DNA of 64,000 bases from positions 3,224,001 through 3,288,000 of the forward strand of contig NZ_CP159826.1 in the NCBI RefSeq assembly GCF_047729875.1. The letters run 5' to 3'. Of this stretch, positions 47,016 through 55,100 are shown piece by piece (within the stretch, counting starts at the first letter, position 1; every line of letters starts with the position of its first letter). The notes under the pieces are model-generated. The model was not told the DNA's origin and did no database searches. It saw nothing but the letters and a program-made list of their open reading frames with translations. The stretch is from Marimicrobium sp913061115. GTDB lineage: Bacteria; Pseudomonadota; Gammaproteobacteria; Pseudomonadales; Halieaceae. The translations under genes were made by a program, and so were the position numbers.

Positions 47016-47157
47016 AGGTCGTGCATTTACGGAAATCGAAAGCACAAACTTCTGGTTAGCAGGTGAGAACCCGCACGGGGAATTTATGTTTCTCGACCCG
47101 CTTTCTATCGAATAATAAAAATTGGGCTGGGGTCTGTGCCACAGAGCCTTTCTTATC

Positions 47158-47163
47158 TATAAT
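47158..47163 (+). promoter_or_regulatory. -10 box of the tRNA promoter
   Basis: A perfect TATAAT ends 16 bp before the first base of the tRNA gene, so transcription would start within about 10 bp of it. The -35 is poor (TGTGCC at 17 bp). Confidence 0.55.
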
Positions 47164-47179
47164 AGCGATCTCCTTATTC

Positions 47180-47256
47180 GGGCCCATAGCTCAGTTGGTT
47201 AGAGCATCCGACTCATAATCGGCAGGTCGAAAGTTCAAATCTTTCTGGGCCCACCA
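47180..47256 (+). tRNA. tRNA with CAT anticodon (best fit tRNA-Ile2; elongator Met possible)
   Basis: A 77-nt cloverleaf with encoded CCA. The acceptor stem GGGCCCA pairs with TGGGCCC; D-loop AGCTCAGTTGGTTAGAGC; anticodon loop CTCATAA; T-arm TCTTTC closing with loop TTCAAAT; discriminator A73. The anticodon stem has a T27-C43 mismatch. The acceptor pairs C4-G69 and C5-G68, which are recognition elements of tRNA-Ile2 for the lysidine synthetase TilS, favour Ile(CAU) over elongator Met (which has U4-A69, A5-U68 in E. coli). It marks the border between the core genes and the accessory region. Confidence 0.9.
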
Positions 47257-47290
47257 TTTTTTATAGACATCATAGCGTTATGCATAGAGT

Positions 47291-47350
47291 GAGCATCCGA
47301 CTCTGCCGGGCATAGGGGCGACTCTCCATGACCCGAGTCGGCAGGTCAGG
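47291..47350 (+). repeat. tRNA-core relic with an expanded anticodon arm
   Basis: Thirty-five bp after the tRNA, GAGCATCCGACTC and TCGGCAGGTC recur in the same order as in the tRNA (its D-stem to anticodon stem, then anticodon stem to variable loop). About 34 nt of unrelated sequence replaces the loop. The result folds as CCGACT/AGTCGG with an inner CGGG/CCCG. It is not a functional tRNA: the acceptor and T-arms are absent. Confidence 0.6.
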
Positions 47351-47362
47351 GGTGACAGCATC

Positions 47363-47821
47363 ATGAGTGCCAGCAACCGCTTTTATCGCTACTGCCTCAA
47401 TCCGGTAATGCGCAGCCTGCTCCGCTCGCCTTTGCATGGCATTACCAGCCACAATATCGGTATCGTCCATTTCTCTGGACGCAAAAGCGGCCGTAAGCTC
47501 AGCACGCCACTGAGCTACACCCAGGAGGGCAATATTGTGCGCCTGCTGTCCAGCCGAAATACCCAGTGGTGGCTGAACTTCCGGGGGGAGGGAGTCGCGG
47601 TTGACATGGAAATTGCCCGGCAGCGTTATCCAGGCACCGCAGTATTACTGGAGGGTGATAGCGAGGCATTGCGGGAGGGGGTGCGCCGTTTCATCCACGC
47701 TCTACCCAGAGACGCGAAGGTCTACGGCCTGGCATTGGATGCTAATAAAGAGGTCGTCGAGACAAGCCTGGCAACCATCGCTGAACAGTTGATATTGGTG
47801 GAGATCCGCTTGGAGGCGTAA
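47363..47821 (+). CDS. DUF385/F420-dependent nitroreductase-like protein
   Basis: 152 residues with the split-barrel core of the Ddn/DUF385 family: IVHFSGRKSGRKLSTPLSYT, then VRLLSSRNTQWWLNFRGEGV. In actinobacteria this family uses F420; gammaproteobacteria usually lack that cofactor, so the true cofactor or reaction is uncertain. The last 55 codons are duplicated 5.4 kb away as a fragment. It is the first gene after the tRNA and its relic. Confidence 0.75.
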   Translation: MSASNRFYRYCLNPVMRSLLRSPLHGITSHNIGIVHFSGRKSGRKLSTPLSYTQEGNIVRLLSSRNTQWWLNFRGEGVAVDMEIARQRYPGTAVLLEGDSEALREGVRRFIHALPRDAKVYGLALDANKEVVETSLATIAEQLILVEIRLEA

Positions 47822-48521
47822 GTGGACTGCCCCGTGTTCACCCGGGACAATATCTAGCGTCGGACATCGGTATTCTCCACTGACTTGATCGTCGCAACAT
47901 CCGTGTAATCAATGCCCGCGTCCCCGGTTTATAATGAAGAGCCGTCAATCATCCCAACTCACTGGAGACACCATGGTCATCATCCGCCTGATCCTCGGCA
48001 AACTGATATTGTTCTTCAACTGGGCCTTTCCCCCTAAGGGCATCAAGCGCGATCCCGAGCAGCAATCTCTGGTTGATCAACAGACGAACAGCCTGACGCT
48101 GTATCAGTACAAGGCCTGCCCTTTCTGTGTAAAGGTACGGCGGCAGATGAAGCGGCAATCGTTGAGCATTGAGACGCGGGACGTGAAACGGTCAGAGACT
48201 GCCCGGGGAGAATTATTGGCGGGCGGCGGGGATTTGAAGGTGCCCTGTCTGCGGGTTGAGGGTGGCGACGGGCAGGTTGAGTGGCTATATGAGTCGGGGC
48301 ATATTATTGGGTATCTGGAGGACAGGTTTGTTGCGGGCTCGAATGTGATCGGTGCCTAGCGGGCCATGAACTACTCCGTGAAGATTTGGACAAAATTCGA
48401 GTTACGGAGTACGAGTGGGAATCGGGATTAGATTACCGTGCATTTCGCGAATTTCTCCAGCTCAGTCAGTAGTAACAGTGAGGCAACCTACTCTCAACAG
48501 GCCGTTTATTTGTCCTATACT
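47654..48521 (+). repeat. Direct segmental repeat, copy 1
   Basis: About 868 bp repeated in the same orientation at 53081-53945. It covers the last 55 codons of the DUF385-type gene, the spacer, the whole glutaredoxin gene and about 160 bp after it. The offset is a constant 5427 bp across both reading frames, so there are no indels until a 3-bp change near the end. Just after the glutaredoxin stop, an open frame ending near 48471 (with RVTEYEWESGLDYRAF) is also shared, but copy 2 has a stop in it. Confidence 0.95.
47973..48359 (+). CDS. Membrane-tethered glutaredoxin/GST N-domain protein, CPFC
   Basis: 128 residues. A short hydrophobic N-terminus (IIRLILGKLILFFNWAF) is probably a membrane anchor. 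A thioredoxin-fold domain follows, with active site YKACPFCVKVRR (Cys49 and Cys52), the cis-Pro segment DLKVPCLRV (about residue 92) and an ESGHIIGYLEDRF helix. It is expected to reduce disulfides with glutathione. ATG 47973 follows GGAGACACC; an in-frame ATG 39 bp earlier lacks a site. A second copy with an altered active site lies at 53400. Confidence 0.9.
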   Translation: MVIIRLILGKLILFFNWAFPPKGIKRDPEQQSLVDQQTNSLTLYQYKACPFCVKVRRQMKRQSLSIETRDVKRSETARGELLAGGGDLKVPCLRVEGGDGQVEWLYESGHIIGYLEDRFVAGSNVIGA

Positions 48522-48527
48522 TTGAAC

Positions 48528-51038
48528 TTATTCCCCATATGTCAGTTCAGATGCAACACCATTTAAAGTGGCGAAAACACGAACTGCTTTTACATCGTCA
48601 AGCATTTCCTGTGGGAGAGTGATGCTAAAGCTAGACTGGCTTAATCGATTGTTATGCTTTCCTTTCCCCGAATCAGCTCTGTCTATCGTTGGTTTCCCAG
48701 CGTACACACTCTTCTCATCCAAGAAAATAATAACTTCATCTACAAGTTTTTCTCGCGTTACATCAACTGCCCAGCCTTCCGCTGAGGCTGTTTCGTTTCT
48801 TTCATTTATTTGAAAACCAGTCATGTGCCCACTGATTAACTGCGGCTGAATAAGTACGCTCTCCTCACTGGTCACGTTAAAGAGCTGCTCACCATCCAAT
48901 CGATATACATTTTTCTTCTGGTTGGATTGAAGTAGTTGAATGTCTCCACTTTCTTCTATCGATAGCAGAAAGACTTCGATGCTATTCTTCCCGCCCTTAA
49001 GTGCAGATTTTGGAAGCATCGTAGCGAAATCGCCACTATCAGAAACCTCTGCCGTTGCTTCAATCTGTTGGTTCACTGCAACGGCGACGCCATCAGAAAT
49101 AGCTGCATGGTCGCTTGCAATAATTTTTCCTGATAGAAAGGCCGGGTAGGAGTCGGCCTCGTTATCAACGGCCTGAAAGAAGACCTCTTGATCAAGTTTT
49201 ACATGGAAAGGGAATGGTTGTGGAGAAAGGGTTTGACCAACCCTTTGGCCAATAAGTTTTCGCTTGGGGCCAATTTCCCATAGCCCATTGACGCGTGACG
49301 CCCCAGAACCGAACCAGGAAAGCATACGTTGTAACGACTGTACCTTTGAGGACTCAAGATCTGAATACTCAAACGAAAGGTTCTTTTTTTGAGACCAGTT
49401 GTTATTAACCAGAACTTTAGAGCGTTCTGGTGCGTCGGAGTCAAAGACCGAGTATCCATCTATCTGCCAGGGCAGGGTTATGCCCGTAACCTCCGCAATG
49501 GTGGGCAGTATGTCTATCGTACTAACCCTACGCTTGTTGATGACCCCCTTTTTTTGATGCGGTAGTTTTATGAAAAGGGGAACAGGCATCATGCCCCCCA
49601 TAGTGTGCTCGTCAACGCTTCGGTGAGGATGACCTGGCCTGAAGCTCACGCCATGATCTGCGGTGATAATGATAAGAGACTTATCATAGAGACCCTCGAT
49701 TCTGAGTTTTTCGACTAAATCTCCAATCAGCGTATCTGTATAGCCCAGTTGCAGTAAGTGGCGCTGAAATCCAATTTTGGCATGCCGCCCATCAGTATCC
49801 CATGCTCCATTCTTTAGTTTTGTCAGGTCAATTCTGTGATATCGCTGGCCGGAAGGAAGGTACTCATACGGAGTATGTGGAAATACCAAGTGAATGAAGT
49901 TCAAGGAAGGTTTTTCAGTATGATGGATTGAGGCGAGGAATTCTGTGAATGGGTTTATACGAAAACCCATTTTCTTGTCTTTTTCCCTGGCTTTTCCCGC
50001 TTCTTTTAGAAATGTTTTCACATCAACTTTTTCTGTCGATGGCTTATCTGCTAGAAAGTCTCTCCAATTCTGTGTCACATCTGGAAGATTTTTAGCTAGG
50101 TAGTCAGGCGATACAATATGGGAATAGACAATCGATGCATCACGTATTATGGACACGTTCTTCTGAAACCAACCTGTCTTATTACTACGTATCTGCTTCG
50201 GCAATAATTTGGTTATCGGTTCTCGAACGTTTAGCGTATATGCTCGATCGTACAAAGTGAACATGTTCAGAGGGTAATCTACTAGAGCAGGAATTTTTCC
50301 TCTTCCCTCGTCATCACGGTAGTATGTTCCTGTCAGAATGCTAGGCACTGATTTATGTGTGGCGTCGGCTACCATCGTCGCGTTAGGAAACCAATGTGAA
50401 TCTTCGGCTAAAGCAGAAAAATTTGGGTAGCGAACTGCGTCGATATTTTCATTCTCATCCAACAAATGCGTGCCGGAAAACTCGTCGAAAACTACCATTA
50501 CTATGGATATAGGGTCTTCGATGGTAATGTCTTGGTGTATCGCCTCTGTTCGAGGGTAAATGAGACTACTAATCGGGCTATAAAACAAAAAGAGTGACGG
50601 GAAAATAAAAATCGCTATCGAACAGATTGTACTAATTTCCCTCAACGTTTGCGAACGGGCATATCCGAACATACCAAAGCTGCCTAAAAACAGCGCGACA
50701 GTAATTAGTGTAGTACCAGATAATTGAGGTACTTCTTTAAGGGCAGGCAATATTATCAAAATAATTAGGATTAATATTAAGAAATAATGTAAGCCTCTGT
50801 ATATAACTTGATTGAGAAATCCAACACATACGATCAGCAAAGCCAATATCGTTGGAAGGACAATGCTGCACAGTAGGGTAAAACCCAATATTTCCCTAAC
50901 CCCGGCATCGTGTGCAATAAAGAAAGTTGGATATTGAGCTAATAAATCATATAAAGGTTGCGCGACAGCAAAACTCCACAAAGTTAATATGTGCAGCGCG
51001 TTAATCGACTTGTCTCCATGCGAGGCAGAACTGATCAT
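48528..51038 (-). CDS. Large membrane alkaline-phosphatase-superfamily (sulfatase/phosphotransferase-like) protein
   Basis: 836 residues. The N-terminal part has about five membrane helices (residues 15-165), then a sulfatase-fold domain (about 180-560). Metal-site motifs: VMVVFDEFSG, IHLVFPHTPYEYLP and IIITADHGVSFRPGHP. At the nucleophile position is ATHKSVPSILTG; the T-x-x-S-V-P spacing matches the Thr of phosphoethanolamine transferases (EptA) rather than the C/S-x-P-x-R of sulfatases. A C-terminal beta-rich region of about 250 residues is unrecognised. Transfer to or cleavage from a surface glycan is plausible. The gene is more AT-rich than the core, suggesting acquisition. It lies between the two copies of a direct repeat. 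Confidence 0.8.
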   Translation of the reverse strand: MISSASHGDKSINALHILTLWSFAVAQPLYDLLAQYPTFFIAHDAGVREILGFTLLCSIVLPTILALLIVCVGFLNQVIYRGLHYFLILILIILIILPALKEVPQLSGTTLITVALFLGSFGMFGYARSQTLREISTICSIAIFIFPSLFLFYSPISSLIYPRTEAIHQDITIEDPISIVMVVFDEFSGTHLLDENENIDAVRYPNFSALAEDSHWFPNATMVADATHKSVPSILTGTYYRDDEGRGKIPALVDYPLNMFTLYDRAYTLNVREPITKLLPKQIRSNKTGWFQKNVSIIRDASIVYSHIVSPDYLAKNLPDVTQNWRDFLADKPSTEKVDVKTFLKEAGKAREKDKKMGFRINPFTEFLASIHHTEKPSLNFIHLVFPHTPYEYLPSGQRYHRIDLTKLKNGAWDTDGRHAKIGFQRHLLQLGYTDTLIGDLVEKLRIEGLYDKSLIIITADHGVSFRPGHPHRSVDEHTMGGMMPVPLFIKLPHQKKGVINKRRVSTIDILPTIAEVTGITLPWQIDGYSVFDSDAPERSKVLVNNNWSQKKNLSFEYSDLESSKVQSLQRMLSWFGSGASRVNGLWEIGPKRKLIGQRVGQTLSPQPFPFHVKLDQEVFFQAVDNEADSYPAFLSGKIIASDHAAISDGVAVAVNQQIEATAEVSDSGDFATMLPKSALKGGKNSIEVFLLSIEESGDIQLLQSNQKKNVYRLDGEQLFNVTSEESVLIQPQLISGHMTGFQINERNETASAEGWAVDVTREKLVDEVIIFLDEKSVYAGKPTIDRADSGKGKHNNRLSQSSFSITLPQEMLDDVKAVRVFATLNGVASELTYGE

Positions 51039-51393
51039 TAGTTACATTTCTCGAGGGGTTCTGAATAGAATCGCTTGCTGTTGATGCGTGACAGGCAGTA
51101 TACCTTTCAGGCAAGGCTATACCAACTTCCTCACGCCACCCTCCCGGGCACCACCGGGCCATTACCTCTTTTCGCAGGAAGCGAATCCGAACCACAACGC
51201 TCAACAAGAAACCACGCTACTGAAAAACGCCTAGTACGGACGGTTGCATGCTATCGTTCAGAAGTGGACGGATATGAATTGCGCGATCATTCGCATCGAC
51301 AGACATTCAGTGAGGCAGACCGACTAGCCCTGCTATTTTTAGACGCGGTAACTCGTATTGGTGAGGTTATTTTTTCACGATAGCCCCTCCCAT
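51039..51393. other. Gap with one unconvincing open frame
   Basis: A + strand frame 51075-51383 (103 codons, no recognised family; contains FSEADRLALLFLDAVTR near the end) stops 10 bp before a miniature element. Codon use and the lack of a ribosome-binding site argue against a full gene; the last 50 codons look more protein-like and could be a relic. Confidence 0.3.
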
Positions 51394-51553
51394 GGTACTG
51401 ACAAGTTAACTTGAGGTGGTGGGTTGGGATTACACAAAATGGCCCCTGGCGCGATAGAATAGGTTGGCCAGCCCCACTCTGGCTCGATTGCGGGGCATAG
51501 AGCTGCTTTCAATTACCGCTTTTTCCGCGAAAATAAGTTAACTTGTCAGTACC
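51394..51553. mobile_element. IS6-related miniature element, copy A (160 bp)
   Basis: Bounded by GGTACTGACAAGTTAACTT and its inverse AAGTTAACTTGTCAGTACC (19-bp perfect terminal inverted repeats). There is no open frame inside. Copy C (62055-62214) is the same length and differs at about nine positions. The ends match the surviving end of the IS6-type transposase fragment at 55005. No 8-bp target duplication is seen (CCTCCCAT on the left, TTCTGTAT on the right). Confidence 0.8.
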
Positions 51554-51640
51554 TTCTGTATCGCAGTCGAACCTGTCTTGTGCGTGCCAGCGTGTATGAT
51601 CAGCTTCTTGATAGAAAATTCTCGATTTGTGCTGGAGAAA

Positions 51641-52723
51641 TCAAAGTGTACCCGCAAGGAAGCGGGCAGCGATTCTGGGCCCATATTGTTCGCTATCGAC
51701 AAACTTAGGCACTTCCGCAGAAAGCCACTGCATCAATGACGGGTCTTTCCCTGCAAGAAATACAGCGATCGACGTAGCCTCTTCTGGTGACAGGACATTG
51801 TCTTGCCATGTGGTGCCAGGGTTAGGGGGCGGCTCAAGAAAGAGCTTTCCATCTGTACGGCCCAGATATGTCCTGGCGATGGCATTGTTTTGCTGCTCGT
51901 ATCCGGCCAGTATCTCCAGCCGGATGGCGGCCGGCAACAGCGATTGCTTGTCGGCTGAGGTAGCCTCACGCACTTCGCAATATCCGGTTAACAGACGCTG
52001 TAGGCGCAGCAATTTTTCGCCATCGCTCACGATGTTGTTGAGCAGTCGCTTGTACTCCAGGATCGATGTATCAAGGCGCGGGTTGGCGTTGCCGCCGCCC
52101 AGTTGCAACTCGTCGTCGATTTCAACACCAAAGGCGTGATACAAAAAATCGAGCCGAATATCGTTGCCGTAGAACTGCTCGCGTTCGTAGGGACGAACGA
52201 CAATATTTTCAGTTCCAATAGCGTCTACCCAGGGTTTGAGCGTTGCCTCAAAGTCGAACCTGCGAACCATGTTCTGATAGATCTCCGAGAGCTTGCGCCG
52301 CTGCTTGCCGGTTTTCACATGTTGGTTGTAGCTCGCCATGATGAGGTGGTCCTGGCGCCTGAGGTAAACCACTATCCTCAGCTTGAACCTCTCGCACACT
52401 GCAGTGCAGAACTCGGTAATGACATCGCTCTGGCCGGAGGAGATGAGCTCAGAAGAAAGAAGCGTTTGCGCGGCGCGCGACCGCGCTAGTTTCGGCGCCC
52501 ATTCTTCAGCGGGCTTGAAGTTCCATGCATTCTTGAGGTAGGGCGGGATATGCGGCGAGAGCAGGTGGTGGGCACCTGCGACCACGCCGTAATCAGGGTA
52601 GGTAATTCCGTTTTTTTCCAGCAGCTTCCGGTTTTCCCAGAAAAACTCTTGTAAGACGGTTGTTCCTGTCTTACCCAGACCGATATGCAGTGTAAGTGCA
52701 GGCTTTGGCCGCCTAAAGATCAA
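51641..52723 (-). CDS. PAPS-dependent sulfotransferase family protein
   Basis: 360 residues. The 5'-phosphosulfate loop is LHIGLGKTGTTVLQEFFW near residue 12, and the 3'-phosphate segment is VVYLRRQDHLIMASYNQHVK near 125. It transfers sulfate from PAPS to an acceptor, probably a surface glycan or lipid given the export and polysaccharide genes in the wider region; this is inference. The only start is TTG at 52723, whose TTGA overlaps the stop of a 34-codon frame with a good ribosome-binding site, so expression may depend on coupling. It lies in the insert between the duplicated segments. Confidence 0.8.
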   Translation of the reverse strand: MIFRRPKPALTLHIGLGKTGTTVLQEFFWENRKLLEKNGITYPDYGVVAGAHHLLSPHIPPYLKNAWNFKPAEEWAPKLARSRAAQTLLSSELISSGQSDVITEFCTAVCERFKLRIVVYLRRQDHLIMASYNQHVKTGKQRRKLSEIYQNMVRRFDFEATLKPWVDAIGTENIVVRPYEREQFYGNDIRLDFLYHAFGVEIDDELQLGGGNANPRLDTSILEYKRLLNNIVSDGEKLLRLQRLLTGYCEVREATSADKQSLLPAAIRLEILAGYEQQNNAIARTYLGRTDGKLFLEPPPNPGTTWQDNVLSPEEATSIAVFLAGKDPSLMQWLSAEVPKFVDSEQYGPRIAARFLAGTL

Positions 52724-52824
52724 GTCTCCAGTCCCAGGCTATACTCATTCAACACATTGACAGGACCGCCTCGGTCTATTTCTATCAAAGCAGCCATTTG
52801 CTCATCACGTGGACTAATTGCCAT
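52720..52824 (-). CDS. 34-codon ORF coupled to the sulfotransferase (DUF1330-like start)
   Basis: It starts with ATG 8 bp after AGGAAC and reads MAISPRDEQMAALIEIDRGG, then PVNVLNEYSLGLET-stop. The beginning has the look of DUF1330 proteins (PTxEQxxA ... GPVxxLN). If so, it is a truncated remnant whose translation now feeds the sulfotransferase through a TTGA overlap. It could also be a leader peptide. Confidence 0.45.
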   Translation of the reverse strand: MAISPRDEQMAALIEIDRGGPVNVLNEYSLGLET

Positions 52825-52906
52825 TTTCTTGTTCCTATTCAGTCGTTAAAGCCAGGTCTAGAGATAGCAGATATCGCTAGCTAAAACCCATGGTATTCCA
52901 CAAAAC

Positions 52907-53012
52907 GATATTGGCAAGTTAACTCTTCTGGATCTGGAAATCCGCGTTTCCAGATTCATGCCACTGCCCTGCTCCATTCTGGGAACGCACTTTCCCTGAG
53001 ATTCCGATAATG
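52907..53012. repeat. 106-bp repeat with IS6-like end, copy 1
   Basis: It starts GATATTGGCAAGTTAACT, a close variant of the miniature-element terminus. It contains a perfect 9-bp hairpin (ATCTGGAAA-TCCGCG-TTTCCAGAT, 52932-52955) and ends near CCGATAATG. The same 106 bp, without indels, occurs at 59067-59172. It lies 68 bp before the second copy of the glutaredoxin segment. Confidence 0.7.
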
Positions 53013-53080
53013 TTCGGCTCTAACCAGATGCCTACCCAAGTTGAAGCGATTTGAAACCGCTGCATGTGCAGGCAGGAGAA

Positions 53081-53248
53081 GGTGATAGCGAGGCATTGCG
53101 GGAGGGGGTGCGCCGTGTCATCCACGCTCTATCCAGAGACGCGAAGGTCTACGGCCTGGCATTGGATGCTAATAAAGAGGTCGTCGAGACAAGCCTGGCA
53201 ACCATCGCTGAACAGTTGATATTGGTGGAGATCCGCTTGGATACGTAA
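53081..53248 (+). pseudogene. 3' fragment of the DUF385-type gene
   Basis: The last 55 codons of the gene at 47363, including the stop, with a few substitutions (for example VIHALSRDAK against FIHALPRDAK). The first 97 codons are missing; the junction with unrelated sequence is at 53081. It has no start or ribosome-binding site of its own. Confidence 0.85.
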
Positions 53249-53399
53249 GTGGACTACCCCGTGTTCAGCCGGGATAATATCCGGCGTCGGACATCGGTAT
53301 CCTCCACTCAGTTGATCGTCGCAACATCCGTGTAATCAATGCCCGCGTCCCCCGTTCATAATGAAGAGCCGTCAATCATCCCAACTCACTGGAGACACC

Positions 53400-53786
53400 A
53401 TGGTCATCATCCGCCTGATCCTCGGCAAACTGATATTGTTCTTCAACTGGGCTTTTCCGCCTAAGGGCATCCAGCGACGTCCAAAGCAGCAGGCCCAGAT
53501 TGATCTCCAGACTGCCAGCCTGACGTTGTATCAGTACAAGGCCTGCCCGTTCTACGTGAAAGTGCGTCGTGCGATGAAGCGGCAATCGTTGAGCATTGAG
53601 ACGCGGGACGTGAAACGGTCAGAGACTGCCCGGGGAGAATTATTGGCGGGCGGCGGGGATTTGAAAGTGCCCTGTCTGCGGGTTGAGGGTGGCGACGGGC
53701 AGGTTGAGTGGCTATATGAGTCGGGGCATATTATTGGGTATCTGGAGGACAGGTTTGTTGCGGGCTCGAATGTGATCGGTGCCTAG
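53400..53786 (+). CDS. Glutaredoxin-like protein paralogue with CPFY active site
   Basis: 128 residues. Residues 1-24 and 59-128 are identical to the copy at 47973; ten differences fall between residues 25 and 58. The second active-site Cys is Tyr (ACPFYVKV), a two-base codon change (TGT to TAC). It keeps Cys49, so monothiol activity is possible but dithiol reduction is not. The same ribosome-binding site and start as copy 1 are present. Confidence 0.85.
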   Translation: MVIIRLILGKLILFFNWAFPPKGIQRRPKQQAQIDLQTASLTLYQYKACPFYVKVRRAMKRQSLSIETRDVKRSETARGELLAGGGDLKVPCLRVEGGDGQVEWLYESGHIIGYLEDRFVAGSNVIGA

Positions 53787-53955
53787 CGGGCCATGAACTA
53801 CTCAGTGAAGATTTAGACAAAATTCGAGTTACGGAGTACGAGTGAGAATCGGGATTAGATTACCGTGCATTTCGCGAGTTTCTACAGTTCAGTCGGCAGT
53901 ATCAGTGAGGAAATCTCCTGAACAGCCCGTTTATTTTTCCTGTACTTCGCGACGA

Positions 53956-54459
53956 TTAAAAATCTCTCTGTCCATTTTCTGAGTGCGCCTGAATGCGAAA
54001 TTGTTCACGCAGCAGCTGCAACAACGTTTCTGTATCCTCTTTGCTCAGAAATTCACCTAGGCTCACTTGTTCTCCACAGTTACAGAAGCTGATCTGCAGT
54101 GCATCCCACGGATGTGGTTGGGTCATTACCTGTATCGTCGTGCTATCGCGATCAAAGCGCCACTGCTGGCGCGGATGATAATGCCCTTTTTGAATCAGCA
54201 CGCTGTCAGCTTTCAATGTCACAACATGCCGATATCTCAGTTTCCAGCACACGTAGTAAAGTGCAGAACCCAGAGCGAGCATTTCCAGACCGGCAAATGG
54301 CAGGATAGGCCAAGCGCCAAGTAATGCAAAGCCTCCGGCGATCACGCCCGACAAACAGCACATGGCGAGTAATACCATCTTGTTTACCTCCCAACTGGCG
54401 GATCGGTTGGGTTCGGCGACGATAACTTCATCGCTATCATGAGAATGCTGATAGACCAC
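53956..54459 (-). CDS. DUF2244 family membrane protein
   Basis: 167 residues. It has VAEPNRSASW near the start, two adjacent membrane helices (about 27-65, with GAWPILPFAGLEMLALGSAL), and a C-terminal domain with HPRQQWRFDRD and SLGEFLSKED. I recognise DUF2244, often found near cytochrome oxidase genes in proteobacteria; its function is unassigned. GTG start with AGGA 6 bp upstream. It begins just beyond the duplicated segment. Confidence 0.75.
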   Translation of the reverse strand: MVYQHSHDSDEVIVAEPNRSASWEVNKMVLLAMCCLSGVIAGGFALLGAWPILPFAGLEMLALGSALYYVCWKLRYRHVVTLKADSVLIQKGHYHPRQQWRFDRDSTTIQVMTQPHPWDALQISFCNCGEQVSLGEFLSKEDTETLLQLLREQFRIQAHSENGQRDF

Positions 54460-54777
54460 GGGCTGTCCTATGAAACGCTTGGTTTATGCTGTACGGAAAA
54501 TAGCAGCCGCCGCCGATGCGCACAAGCTATCTCAGACATCTATAATATGATCTATGTCGTTGACTTACTGATACCGTGTCTCTCTGTGGCAAGTCCTCAA
54601 GTTTTGCACGGTTGGCTACCAATGGTCGGATAGGCACAGTCTGAGCCTTCCCAAGCACACCCGGTGCGGATTTTTTGTTGGCGAGAGAGGCCAGCAGACA
54701 CAAGGCCCAGTGGGATTAAGCCTCAATCGTAGGGTTTTCCCTAACGCACTATCCTACACAGTCCAATGTAGGTGTTG
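54460..54777. other. Gap without recognised gene
   Basis: About 318 bp between the DUF2244 gene and the IS6 fragment. No protein similarity, RNA gene or repeat was recognised. A promoter for the minus-strand DUF2244 gene should lie at its left end. Confidence 0.5.
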
Positions 54778-55005
54778 TAGTCTCCGGGCGTATAGGGCAC
54801 CAAACTTGATACACCAGAGACGAATCGCTTCTCGGCTGACAGTGATGCCTCGTTCGGCAAGTAGATCTTCGATGTCTCTGTGGCTGAGATTGAAGCGATA
54901 GTAGAGCCAGACGGCGTAAGAAATGATGTCAGGTGGGAATCGGCGACGTTTATATGCATTCATTGGCCGTTTCTACCAATTTCAGCGAGTTAAGTTGTCA
55001 GTACC
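54778..55005 (-). mobile_element. Truncated IS6-family insertion sequence (5' end of transposase)
   Basis: Reading leftward from the terminus at 55005 (GGTACTGACAACTTAACTCG), a start codon at 54963 opens a frame with about 62 codons of an IS6-family transposase: RRFPPDIISYAVWLYYRFNL, then SHRDIEDLLAERGITVSREA and a helix-turn-helix-like region ending GALYARRL. The DDE catalytic domain and the other end are missing, so it cannot transpose alone. Its terminus matches those of the three miniature elements in this window. Confidence 0.85.
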
Positions 55006-55100
55006 GTTTATGGCAATCAAGTTGTTATCGGTTTGGATAATGTAGACGACGAACTCGGCGTCTACGTTCCAACCGATGGACAGTTATCTACGACTTTTTG

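Larger units (their letters stand above)
53081..53945 (+). repeat. Direct segmental repeat, copy 2
   Basis: Second copy of 47654-48521. Most of it is nearly identical to copy 1. One tract inside the glutaredoxin gene (about 53465-53575) is much more diverged, at synonymous and nonsynonymous positions, with sharp returns to near identity on both sides. Confidence 0.95.
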
